The position numbers and the translations under genes were made by a program. From NCBI GenBank assembly GCA_900544255.1, contig UQUM01000073.1, positions 1 to 5,091 on the forward strand: a stretch of 5,091 nt of DNA, written 5' to 3'. The notes under the pieces were generated by a model that ran no database searches, had not been told where the DNA came from, and saw only the letters and a list, made by a program, of their open reading frames with translations. The DNA comes from an uncultured Sutterella sp. (GTDB lineage: Bacteria > Pseudomonadota > Gammaproteobacteria > Burkholderiales > Burkholderiaceae_F). Shown here piece by piece: positions 1 to 4,832 of the stretch (position 1 is the first letter of the stretch; each line of letters starts with the position of its first letter).

Positions 1-44
1 CAGAGCGTACAAGCCACCAAACACAGAGCAACGAATACCTTCAT
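1..44 (-). CDS. Start of an unidentified exported protein or lipoprotein (partial)
   Basis: Only about 14 codons lie in the window, read leftwards from an ATG at 44-42, giving MKVFVALCLVACTL. This is a short basic start followed by a hydrophobic stretch, which suggests a signal peptide. LVAC at residues 9-12 fits a lipobox, but the hydrophobic region would be shorter than usual for a lipoprotein. No strong Shine-Dalgarno sequence precedes the ATG. A second ATG at 69-67 opens another frame that also stays open to the edge but looks less like a protein start. The gene lies downstream of fur on the same strand, beyond a strong stem-loop, so it is probably a separate transcription unit. The product cannot be named. 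Confidence 0.35.
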   Translation of the reverse strand, partial: MKVFVALCLVACTL

Positions 45-99
45 CGTTAAGGCTGTAGCCAAGCGGCATCGTGACTTATTCGCTCTGTTGGGAATAGCA

Positions 100-151
100 A
101 AACTCCCGAAGCGCTTAGATCGGTTTTCGTGATCTAGCGACCCGGGAGTTT
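100..151 (-). terminator. Two-part stem-loop downstream of fur, probable terminator
   Basis: The outer arms AAACTCCCG (100-108) and CGGGAGTTT (143-151) pair perfectly over 9 bp. After a small internal loop, a second stem pairs 112-121 with 131-139 (9 bp, one bulged T) around a loop of about 9 bases. On the minus strand the outer arm ends in GGGAGTTTT, a short T-run, and it lies about 30 bases after the fur stop, so it suits a fur terminator. The T-run is short, so it could instead be a dispersed palindromic element. Confidence 0.5.
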
Positions 152-181
152 GGGTTATTAGAAAGATAAACAAATGACGAA

Positions 182-664
182 TCAGCCTTCTCGAGCTTCT
201 TTCTTCACCTTTTCCTTCGCCTGGCAGTCCGCGCAGATGCCGTAAAGCGACAGTGCGTGGCTTTCCAAGCCGAAGCCCATCTTTTCCGCAATCTGGCGTT
301 GCCGCTTTTCAATGTCGCGATCCACGAACTCCTCCACGCGGCCGCAGCGTGTGCAAACGATGTGATCATGGTGACCGCCGTCATCCACTTCGTAGGTGGC
401 ACGATCGTTGCCGAAATGGTGACGCACCAGGATTCCTGCCGTTTCAAACTGCGTCAGCACACGATAAACGGTGGCGAGCCCCACGTCAAGGTTTTCCTTA
501 ACCAAAAGCCGATACACGTCTTCCGCGCTGAGGTGCCGGGGATTGCCTTCCTGCAGCGTCTTCTGGAAAATTTCCAGAATCTTCATCCGAGGGGCCGTTG
601 CCTTCAGGCCCACGTCCTTTAATTCCTCTTCCGGCTCCCTCTGGCCGTATGCTGACTGCACCAT
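182..664 (-). CDS. fur: Ferric uptake regulator, Fur family
   Basis: This 160-residue protein is a Fur-type metal-responsive repressor, a cytoplasmic dimer that with Fe(II) bound represses iron-uptake genes in known family members. The N-terminal winged helix covers about residues 15-85, with the recognition-helix motif GLATVYRVL at 62-70. The dimerisation and metal-binding half carries HHDH at 98-101, CTRC (Cys104, Cys107) and a C-terminal CADC (Cys144, Cys147). His44, Glu92, His99, His101, Glu119 and His136 line up with E. coli Fur metal ligands at a constant offset of 11. The HHDH motif, full-length C-terminus and bamE neighbour favour Fur over Zur or PerR. The ATG is preceded by TAAGGA on the minus strand (680-675), about 10 bases upstream. 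It is transcribed divergently from bamE. I saw no convincing Fur box ahead of it, so autoregulation is not shown. Confidence 0.93.
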   Translation of the reverse strand: MVQSAYGQREPEEELKDVGLKATAPRMKILEIFQKTLQEGNPRHLSAEDVYRLLVKENLDVGLATVYRVLTQFETAGILVRHHFGNDRATYEVDDGGHHDHIVCTRCGRVEEFVDRDIEKRQRQIAEKMGFGLESHALSLYGICADCQAKEKVKKEAREG

Positions 665-836
665 GATTGACAGATCCTTACACTAAAAACCGTCCGCCCG
701 TCTCCTAACCGGCGGATTCATTTTCCTTCGGGGTACAAAGAAAGGCCTTTCACCTTCAATACTCGCTATCATACAGGGATGCGGCCTTTTTTAGTCGCTT
801 TTGGAAATACCGTTTTTGATTCATTCCTCATTTGCC
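665..836. promoter_or_regulatory. Divergent fur/bamE intergenic region with candidate bamE promoter
   Basis: This 172-base gap must hold the promoters of both fur and bamE. For bamE, TATCAT at 767-772 is a plausible -10 box, but no good -35 stands at the right distance. Two structures are visible. AAAGGCC (741-747) can pair with GGCCTTT (783-789), and the latter runs on into TTTTTT (787-792), so the pair looks like a terminator or attenuator with a loop of about 35 bases. TCCGCC (693-698) can pair with GGCGGA (711-716). I could not place a convincing fur promoter. Confidence 0.35.
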
Positions 837-1211
837 ATGTCCGTGCGCACTACCTTTTTTGCTCTCGCAGCGGCTGCCGCCCTGCTTTCCGGCTGTAACT
901 TCAACAGCTACGTTTACCGCCCCGACGTGCATCAGGGGAACCTCATCACGAGCGAAATGATTTCGCAGTTGGAAACCGGGATGAGCCAGGCGCAGGTGCA
1001 ATTCATGCTCGGGGAACCCCTGATCCGCAGCGCGCTTCATAAGAACCGCTGGGACTACACCTACTACATGAACCCGCGCCGCGGCAACATTGAACTGCGC
1101 CACGTCACCGTCGTTTTTGACGACGAAGGGCGTCTTAGCGCCGTCGAACACGATCCGCTCCCCACTGAACAGGAAGCGGACAGAGCGATTCTCGGCGCGA
1201 AGGCGAAGTAA
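837..1211 (+). CDS. bamE: Outer membrane protein assembly factor BamE (SmpA/OmlA family lipoprotein)
   Basis: This 124-residue lipoprotein is a subunit of the BAM complex, which folds and inserts beta-barrel proteins into the outer membrane; it acts on the periplasmic face. A signal peptide with lipobox L17-S18-G19-C20 makes Cys20 the predicted lipidated residue. The mature part carries YRPDVHQGN at 28-35, the family hallmark near YRPDINQGN of E. coli BamE. LETGMSQAQVQFMLGEPL (45-62) follows, matching the conserved helix region, and then the WDYTYYM strand and VTVVFDDEGRL. Length is close to the family norm (E. coli 113). The start at 837 is chosen because it puts the lipobox Cys at residue 20; an in-frame TTG at 801 would give an unusual 12-residue extension. 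No clear Shine-Dalgarno is present. It faces away from fur. Confidence 0.92.
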   Translation: MSVRTTFFALAAAAALLSGCNFNSYVYRPDVHQGNLITSEMISQLETGMSQAQVQFMLGEPLIRSALHKNRWDYTYYMNPRRGNIELRHVTVVFDDEGRLSAVEHDPLPTEQEADRAILGAKAK

Positions 1212-1237
1212 CTTCTTAGCCGCCTGATACAAATTTT

Positions 1238-1265
1238 TTGCGCGGACGGACTGCCGTCGGCGCAA
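1238..1265 (+). terminator. Stem-loop after bamE, possible weak terminator
   Basis: TTGCGC (1238-1243) pairs with GCGCAA (1260-1265). After one G:G mismatch, GACGG (1245-1249) pairs with CCGTC (1254-1258) around an ACTG loop. It lies 26 bases after the bamE stop. Only CTCTTT follows on the plus strand, while the good T-run lies before the stem, so an intrinsic terminator is possible but not strong. Confidence 0.4.
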
Positions 1266-1270
1266 CTCTT

Positions 1271-1279
1271 TGCTAGCAT
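1271..1279 (+). promoter_or_regulatory. Candidate extended -10 promoter for the coiled-coil gene and zapA
   Basis: TGCTAGCAT reads as an extended -10 element: TG, one base, then TAGCAT, which matches TATAAT at four of six positions. The hexamer 17 bases upstream (CTGCCG, 1251-1256) is a weak -35 that overlaps the preceding stem-loop. A start near 1286 would leave a leader of about 40 bases before the ATG at 1327. This rests on pattern only. Confidence 0.3.
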
Positions 1280-1326
1280 TCCGCAACTATTTTCATTTTT
1301 TGCCGCAAGGCTATAGGATACTTGTT

Positions 1327-1533
1327 ATGAAAGAACAGCTTGATCAATTGGAAAACTCCGTTCTCCAGGTTCTCTCGGCTTATTCCGATGCCAAGAAGGA
1401 AATCGAAACCCTCAAGGCTGAACTCGCTCAGAAGAACGAAGAAATCGCGCAGCTTCAGGCCGCCGACGCCGCCGTGCGTGATCGCCTCGGCCGCATCGCC
1501 GCCGACCTCGTGGCGGAACTGCCCCAGGCTTAA
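1327..1533 (+). CDS. Small coiled-coil protein upstream of ZapA (ZapB/TIGR02449-like)
   Basis: This 68-residue acidic protein is nearly all predicted coiled coil: leucine and other hydrophobic heptad positions run through about residues 5-50 (QLDQLENSVLQVL, then EIETLKAELAQKNEEIAQL). It has no signal peptide or membrane segment. Short coiled-coil proteins of this kind sit directly upstream of zapA in many beta- and gammaproteobacteria, and ZapB itself is a short coiled coil that binds ZapA at the division septum. A role at the Z-ring is therefore inferred from position and shape, not from a catalytic motif. The ATG at 1327 has AGGA at 1315-1318, eight bases upstream. It is followed by zapA after 28 bases and is probably cotranscribed with it. 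Confidence 0.8.
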   Translation: MKEQLDQLENSVLQVLSAYSDAKKEIETLKAELAQKNEEIAQLQAADAAVRDRLGRIAADLVAELPQA

Positions 1534-1561
1534 TTTTTAATTTGGTCCGGGAGCCCACGAG

Positions 1562-1861
1562 ATGCCTCGCCTGACACTGAAAATTCTCGGCCGCGACTAC
1601 CTCTTCAACGTTTCTGAAGAAGATACCGCCACGCTGCAGAACGCTGCCAACATCATCAATTCCCGTGCCGCGCGTCTTCACGCCGCCGACACGACGATGA
1701 CGGCGGAACGTCTTGCGGTGACCGCGGCGCTTGAAATCGCGTTTGATTCCTTAAACGGGAAACTCGCGAAGAATCCGGAAGAGGCGATCTGCGCCGACCG
1801 GATGTCGGACTTGAACCGCCGGTGCAGCGAAGCACTGACGCCCAACGATCCGGCACAGTAA
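1562..1861 (+). CDS. zapA: Cell division protein ZapA
   Basis: This 99-residue protein matches ZapA, a cytoplasmic FtsZ-binding protein that crosslinks and stabilises FtsZ filaments in the Z-ring. The N-terminal globular part shows the family pattern: LTLKILGRDYLFNVSEED (about residues 4-21), then LQNAANIINSRAARL. The segment MTAERLAVTAALEIAFD (46-62) corresponds to the conserved helix, and a C-terminal helix of about 25 residues serves for dimerisation. Length is in the normal range (E. coli 109). GGGAG at 1549-1553 is a good Shine-Dalgarno, eight bases before the ATG. It follows the coiled-coil gene and is followed by a terminator and the 6S RNA gene, the arrangement known for zapA and ssrS in many proteobacteria. 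Confidence 0.9.
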   Translation: MPRLTLKILGRDYLFNVSEEDTATLQNAANIINSRAARLHAADTTMTAERLAVTAALEIAFDSLNGKLAKNPEEAICADRMSDLNRRCSEALTPNDPAQ

Positions 1862-1880
1862 GCGTCGTCTGACCGATTCG

Positions 1881-1920
1881 AAAAAACGCACTGCGGCCTG
1901 TCGCCCGGTGCGTTTTTTTT
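1881..1920 (+). terminator. Intrinsic terminator of zapA
   Basis: AAAAAACGCAC (1881-1891) is perfectly complementary to GTGCGTTTTTT (1908-1918), 11 bp, with a GC-rich loop of 16 bases. The right arm runs into eight consecutive T (1913-1920). It lies 19 bases after the zapA stop. The A-run on the left arm means it could also work on the minus strand. Confidence 0.85.
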
Positions 1921-1928
1921 CGTATAAT
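1898..1928 (+). promoter_or_regulatory. ssrS (6S RNA) promoter
   Basis: TATAAT at 1923-1928 is a perfect sigma-70 -10 box, three bases after the zapA terminator T-run. It places the start at about 1935, where the 6S closing stem begins. The -35 is poor: CTGTCG (1898-1903) at a 19-base spacing, or GTCGCC (1900-1905) at 17. Either lies inside the terminator loop, so promoter and terminator share sequence. Confidence 0.75.
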
Positions 1929-1934
1929 GACTCT

Positions 1935-2117
1935 GCCCTGCGAGGTGTTTCTTTAAGTGGCTCCAATGTTCCTAACCGATGCTCGCTGAGCAAGGTTGCT
2001 TCAACCGAGGGCCGATAGTGTATCGGGCACGCGTTTGCCTGATCCGATTTCCGCCCCGGCCGCGACCACCTGACCTTTTGGTTCAGGCAACGTAGCCCGA
2101 AACACCGATTGCGGGGT
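1935..2117 (+). ncRNA. ssrS: 6S RNA (ssrS)
   Basis: This is a 6S regulatory RNA of about 183 nt (E. coli 184 nt), which mimics an open promoter and sequesters sigma-70 RNA polymerase in stationary phase. The 5' and 3' ends pair in the typical long closing stem: 1936-1943 with 2109-2116, then GGTGTTTC (1944-1951) with GAAACACC (2099-2106). The apical part has the hairpin CCGAT/ATCGG (2012-2026). On the 3' side, CCTGACC TTTT GGTTCAGG (2069-2087) matches the small hairpin flanking the E. coli central bubble. The 5' side can form GCTC/GAGC (1981-1991) and GGTTG/CAACC (1994-2006). A run of T, C and T (2117-2128) follows, so the closing stem may also help end transcription. Location after zapA supports the call. 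Exact ends and bubble are inferred. Confidence 0.9.
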
Positions 2118-2128
2118 TTTTCTTTTTT
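2111..2128 (+). terminator. T-rich end of the 6S RNA, possible leaky terminator
   Basis: The right arm of the 6S closing stem (GCGGGG, 2111-2116) is followed by five T, one C and six T. This resembles an intrinsic terminator, with the whole 6S fold as the stem. Since no other promoter is obvious before the next gene, termination may be partial. Confidence 0.5.
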
Positions 2129-2147
2129 CCGCGACACGCATTCATCT

Positions 2148-2963
2148 ATGGCGGTAGAACTCATCGCGGCGCTCGTTTGCCTCGGCGCCTGTACCGGATT
2201 CCTTGCTGGGCTCCTCGGTATCGGGGGCGGTATGGTTTTGACGCCCTTTCTGACGCTCATTTTGTCGGCAGCGGGAGTTCCCGAAACCGTGCTCGTCCAT
2301 TCGGCGATCGCCACTTCGCTAGCCACCATTCTTTTTACGTCCCTTTCATCCGTCCGCGCTCACAATGCCCGCGGTGCCGTTTTGTGGCATCTGACGGCGT
2401 GGCTTGCGCCCGGGATTCTCGTGGGCTCGGCCTTAGGCGCCAAAGCGTCGAGCCTTCTGCCGACCGCCGCCGTCGCCCTGATTTTCGTCATCTTCGTCGG
2501 CTTTTCCGCCGTCAAGATGTTTTTTAACGCAAAACCGCAGCCCTCGCGCACGCTGCCCGGTTGGGCAGGGCTTTTCGGCGTCGGCACCGTCATCGGCGGC
2601 ATTTCCTCCGTCGTCGGCGCCGGGGGCGGCTTTATTTCCGTCCCCTTCATGGTGTGGTGCAACACGCCGATGCACAAAGCCGTCGGCACCTCCGCCGCCC
2701 TGGGCTTTCCGATTGCGCTGGCGGGAACCCTTTCCTACATCGTCGCAGGATGGAAGGTGCCGGAACTTACCGCCGTCCCGCATATGCTGGGCTACATTCA
2801 CTGGCCCGCGCTCTTGTCCGTCGCCGCGGCGAGCGTTCTTACGGCGCCCTTAGGGGCCCGAACCGCCCACCGCATGGATACGAAACCATTAAAACGCGCT
2901 TTTGCCTGCCTTCTTCTCATCCTTGCGGGCTGCATGCTCTACCGCGCCGTACTTTCTCTTTAA
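2148..2963 (+). CDS. TSUP (TauE/SafE) family membrane transporter
   Basis: This 271-residue inner-membrane protein belongs to the TauE/SafE/TSUP family, whose studied members move sulfur-containing or organic anions such as sulfite, sulfoacetate and taurine-related compounds. It has about eight hydrophobic segments and the diagnostic internal duplication. Repeat one has GLLGIGGGMVLTPFL (21-35) followed by HSAIATSLAT (51-60). Repeat two has VVGAGGGFISVPFM (155-168) followed by HKAVGTSAALGFP (176-188). Length is typical. The ATG at 2148 is chosen because an in-frame TTG at 2109 lies inside the 6S RNA; no Shine-Dalgarno is visible. The thiM ATG follows 10 bases after its stop, so it heads the thiamin-salvage operon. 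Import of a thiamin precursor or sulfur compound is an inference from position; the substrate is unknown. Confidence 0.88.
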   Translation: MAVELIAALVCLGACTGFLAGLLGIGGGMVLTPFLTLILSAAGVPETVLVHSAIATSLATILFTSLSSVRAHNARGAVLWHLTAWLAPGILVGSALGAKASSLLPTAAVALIFVIFVGFSAVKMFFNAKPQPSRTLPGWAGLFGVGTVIGGISSVVGAGGGFISVPFMVWCNTPMHKAVGTSAALGFPIALAGTLSYIVAGWKVPELTAVPHMLGYIHWPALLSVAAASVLTAPLGARTAHRMDTKPLKRAFACLLLILAGCMLYRAVLSL

Positions 2964-2972
2964 GGAACCGTC

Positions 2973-3749
2973 ATGCCCGACGCCGCCTTCACTGAATCTC
3001 TGTTTCTCACGGAACTGAAGCGCCTGCGCGCTTTAAATCCCCTGGTGCACTGCATGACGAATCAGGTCGTGCAGGAAATCACCGCGAACGTGCTCCTCGC
3101 GGCCGGGGCTTCGCCCGCCATGATCGTGGACAAAAACGAAACCGCGGATTTTGCCCGTATTGCGTCAGCCCTTCTCATCAACGTGGGGACGCTCATCGCT
3201 CATCAATTTGATGCCATGGTGCCTGCGATTGAATCCGCGAACGCCGCCGGCGTCCCCTGGGTGCTGGATCCGGTCGCTGCCGGCGTGCTCCCGTGGCGCG
3301 ACGCCAAGTTGAAGGCGCTCCTCGCGCTGCACCCCGCGGTCATCCGCGGCAACGGCTCTGAAATCTTGGCGCTTGCCGGCATGGGGAGCGGCGGCAAAGG
3401 CGTGGATTCTCAGGATTCGAGTTTGTCCGCCCTCGCGGCTGCGCAGACGCTCGCCCACGAAACGGGCGCCGTCGTCTGCGTGACGGGCGAAACCGACTAC
3501 ATCACGAACGGCATCCGCACCGTCAGCATCGCCGGCGGCCACGTCATGGCCACCTTGGTGGTCGGTACCGGGTGTTCCCTCTCGGCCCTTGTCGCCGCCT
3601 TCGTCGCCAAAGCCGCAGACCCCGTCACCGCTGCCGCCTCCGCCTGTTTCCTCGCGAAAAAGGCCGCAGAAAAAGCCGCGGCCGTCTCCGTGGGGCCCGG
3701 CCACTTCCATGACGCGTACCTTGATGCGCTCTACACCATCGGTCGCTGA
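2973..3749 (+). CDS. thiM: Hydroxyethylthiazole kinase ThiM
   Basis: This 258-residue cytoplasmic enzyme (EC 2.7.1.50) phosphorylates 4-methyl-5-(2-hydroxyethyl)thiazole with ATP, salvaging the thiazole half of thiamin. It belongs to the ribokinase-like fold. Family motifs appear in order: PLVHCMTNQVVQEITANVLL (23-42), GASPAM (45-50), WVLDPVAAG (96-104), IRGNGSEILALAG (124-136), VVCVTGETDYITNG (167-180) and VVGTGCSLSALVAAF (196-210). In the last, Gly198-Thr-Gly-Cys201 forms the phosphate-binding loop and includes the family's conserved active-site Cys. The length is normal and no key motif is missing. AAGGA overlapping the preceding stop codon (2962-2966) lies six bases before the ATG, so translation is probably coupled to the transporter. 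thiE follows eight bases downstream. Confidence 0.95.
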   Translation: MPDAAFTESLFLTELKRLRALNPLVHCMTNQVVQEITANVLLAAGASPAMIVDKNETADFARIASALLINVGTLIAHQFDAMVPAIESANAAGVPWVLDPVAAGVLPWRDAKLKALLALHPAVIRGNGSEILALAGMGSGGKGVDSQDSSLSALAAAQTLAHETGAVVCVTGETDYITNGIRTVSIAGGHVMATLVVGTGCSLSALVAAFVAKAADPVTAAASACFLAKKAAEKAAAVSVGPGHFHDAYLDALYTIGR

Positions 3750-3757
3750 GGTTTGCC

Positions 3758-4414
3758 ATGCGTCGCGCGTTTGATCTTTCGCTCTACCTCGTTTTGGATC
3801 CCGTTCTCTGCGGGGGCTTTGACGGCATGGTGTCAACGGCATTTACATCCGTCCGAGCCGGCGCCACCGTCGTGCAGCTTCGGGCTCCCGGCTGGAAAAA
3901 ACGCGACCTCGTCAACTGCGCCCGCGCGCTCAAAAAGACGCTCGCGCCCTTCTCAATCCCGCTCATCATTGACGACGACGCCGACGTGTGTCTCGCCGCT
4001 GACGCCGACGGCCTGCACGTCGGACAGCGGGACTTGGAAATTCACGATGCCCGCGCGGTCATCGGGCCGGATCGGATTCTGGGCCTTTCCGTTTCAAACC
4101 TTGAGGAACTCGCGGGGGTCGACGCGGCCGTCACCGACTACCTCGGGGTGGGCCCCATTTTCGCCACCTCCACCAAACCCGATGCGGCGCCCGCGATGGG
4201 GTACGACGGCCTGGCCACCGTCACGTCGGCGACGTCGTTACCCACCGTCGCGATCGGCGGCATCAAAGAAGCGCACGCCGCGGACATCATTCGCACCGGT
4301 GCCGACGGCATTGCCGTGGTGTCGGCAATCTGCGGACAGGCAGATCCTGCGGCGGCTACGGCCAAACTCAAAACCCTGGTGGATGCCGCTCTTTCGGAGA
4401 GAAACGCCCGATGA
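3758..4414 (+). CDS. thiE: Thiamin-phosphate synthase ThiE
   Basis: This 218-residue TIM-barrel enzyme (EC 2.5.1.3) condenses HMP diphosphate with thiazole phosphate, the ThiM product, to give thiamin phosphate and pyrophosphate. Visible signatures are LYLVLDP (9-15), VVQLR (38-42), ADADGLHVGQRD (81-92), LGLSVSN (109-114), YLGVGPIFATSTK (128-140) and VAIGGI (164-169). Thr137, Thr139 and Lys140 of the phosphate loop are present. Two sites differ from the usual pattern: after VQLR the common acidic-Lys pair is Ala43-Pro44, and the Asn-Asp pair that contacts diphosphate and Mg is Asp72-Asp73. The start has GAGG at 3748-3751, six bases upstream and overlapping the thiM stop. The Nudix gene overlaps its end by ATGA. 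ThiE is more likely than TenI because the substrate loops are largely intact. Confidence 0.9.
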   Translation: MRRAFDLSLYLVLDPVLCGGFDGMVSTAFTSVRAGATVVQLRAPGWKKRDLVNCARALKKTLAPFSIPLIIDDDADVCLAADADGLHVGQRDLEIHDARAVIGPDRILGLSVSNLEELAGVDAAVTDYLGVGPIFATSTKPDAAPAMGYDGLATVTSATSLPTVAIGGIKEAHAADIIRTGADGIAVVSAICGQADPAAATAKLKTLVDAALSERNAR

Positions 4415-4800
4415 AAACGATCGAAGTCGTCGCCGCTGTCATCGTGCATGACGGCAAAGTCTTCGCTGCGCAGCGCGGTTACGGGGATCAGAAAGACGGT
4501 TGGGAATTTCCGGGCGGCAAGATGGAAGCCGGGGAAACGCCGAAAGCGGCACTCGTGCGGGAAATCCGGGAAGAACTCGCCGTCACCGTAACGCCCATCA
4601 GGCATCTCACGACCGTGGAATACGACTACCCGAAATTCCACCTCACGATGCACTGCTTTCTCTCATCCCTCACCGAGGGCGAGCCTCAGCTTTTGGAACA
4701 CGAAGCGGCGAAATGGCTCACGAAAGATGAACTTGATACGGTGGCGTGGCTGCCTGCGGATGTAGCGGCGGTAGAAGCCCTGAAGCGGGTACTCTGCTGA
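4411..4800 (+). CDS. MutT/NudG-like Nudix hydrolase
   Basis: This 129-residue cytoplasmic Nudix enzyme should cleave a nucleoside di- or triphosphate-type bond using Mg. The Nudix box is complete except for its late Gly: Gly36, Glu42, Arg50-Glu51, Glu54-Glu55, with Ala57 where G is usual. WEFPGGK precedes it. The opening KTIEVVAAVIVHDGK resembles E. coli NudG (KMIEVVAAII) and MutT-like (d)NTP pyrophosphohydrolases, so oxidised or modified nucleotide clean-up is the default. Its ATG overlaps the thiE stop as ATGA (4411-4414), implying coupled translation. Beta- and gammaproteobacteria often encode a MutT domain fused to a ThiE/TenI domain, so the pairing may be functional, for example hydrolysis of thiamin-related diphosphates. 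The substrate cannot be read from the sequence. No terminator follows. Confidence 0.9.
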   Translation: MKTIEVVAAVIVHDGKVFAAQRGYGDQKDGWEFPGGKMEAGETPKAALVREIREELAVTVTPIRHLTTVEYDYPKFHLTMHCFLSSLTEGEPQLLEHEAAKWLTKDELDTVAWLPADVAAVEALKRVLC

Positions 4801-4832
4801 GGCTGGCTACCGGTCAATTTGACGGCTTTCGC

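Noticed and set aside
257..622. 121-codon open frame on the plus strand opposite fur
   Set aside because: It is an antisense shadow of fur, with no start signal and no family resemblance.
801..836. Longer BamE start at TTG 801
   Set aside because: It would put 12 extra residues before a standard lipoprotein signal peptide, and no ribosome binding site supports it.
1270..1326. Upstream start for the coiled-coil protein
   Set aside because: The added 19 residues do not continue the coiled coil, the stretch overlaps the likely promoter, and the ATG at 1327 has a well-placed AGGA.
1981..2047. TPP riboswitch-like words (GCTGAG and CCTGATC) ahead of the thi operon
   Set aside because: The rest of the riboswitch core (GGATAAT-like and CCAGCG-AGGGA segments) is missing, and the stretch is better explained by the 6S RNA fold with its closing stem and TATAAT promoter. 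An Infernal search with both models would settle it.
2109..2147. N-terminal extension of the TSUP transporter from a TTG at 2109
   Set aside because: It would start inside the 6S RNA closing stem, and the added residues are not like the start of a membrane protein.
3165..3842. 225-codon open frame on the minus strand opposite thiM
   Set aside because: Its composition (rich in Gly, Arg, Asp and His, no recognisable motif) is typical of an antisense shadow of a GC-rich gene, and thiM is certain.
4138..4653. 171-codon open frame on the minus strand opposite thiE and the Nudix gene
   Set aside because: It lies opposite two well-supported genes and shows no domain or ribosome binding site.
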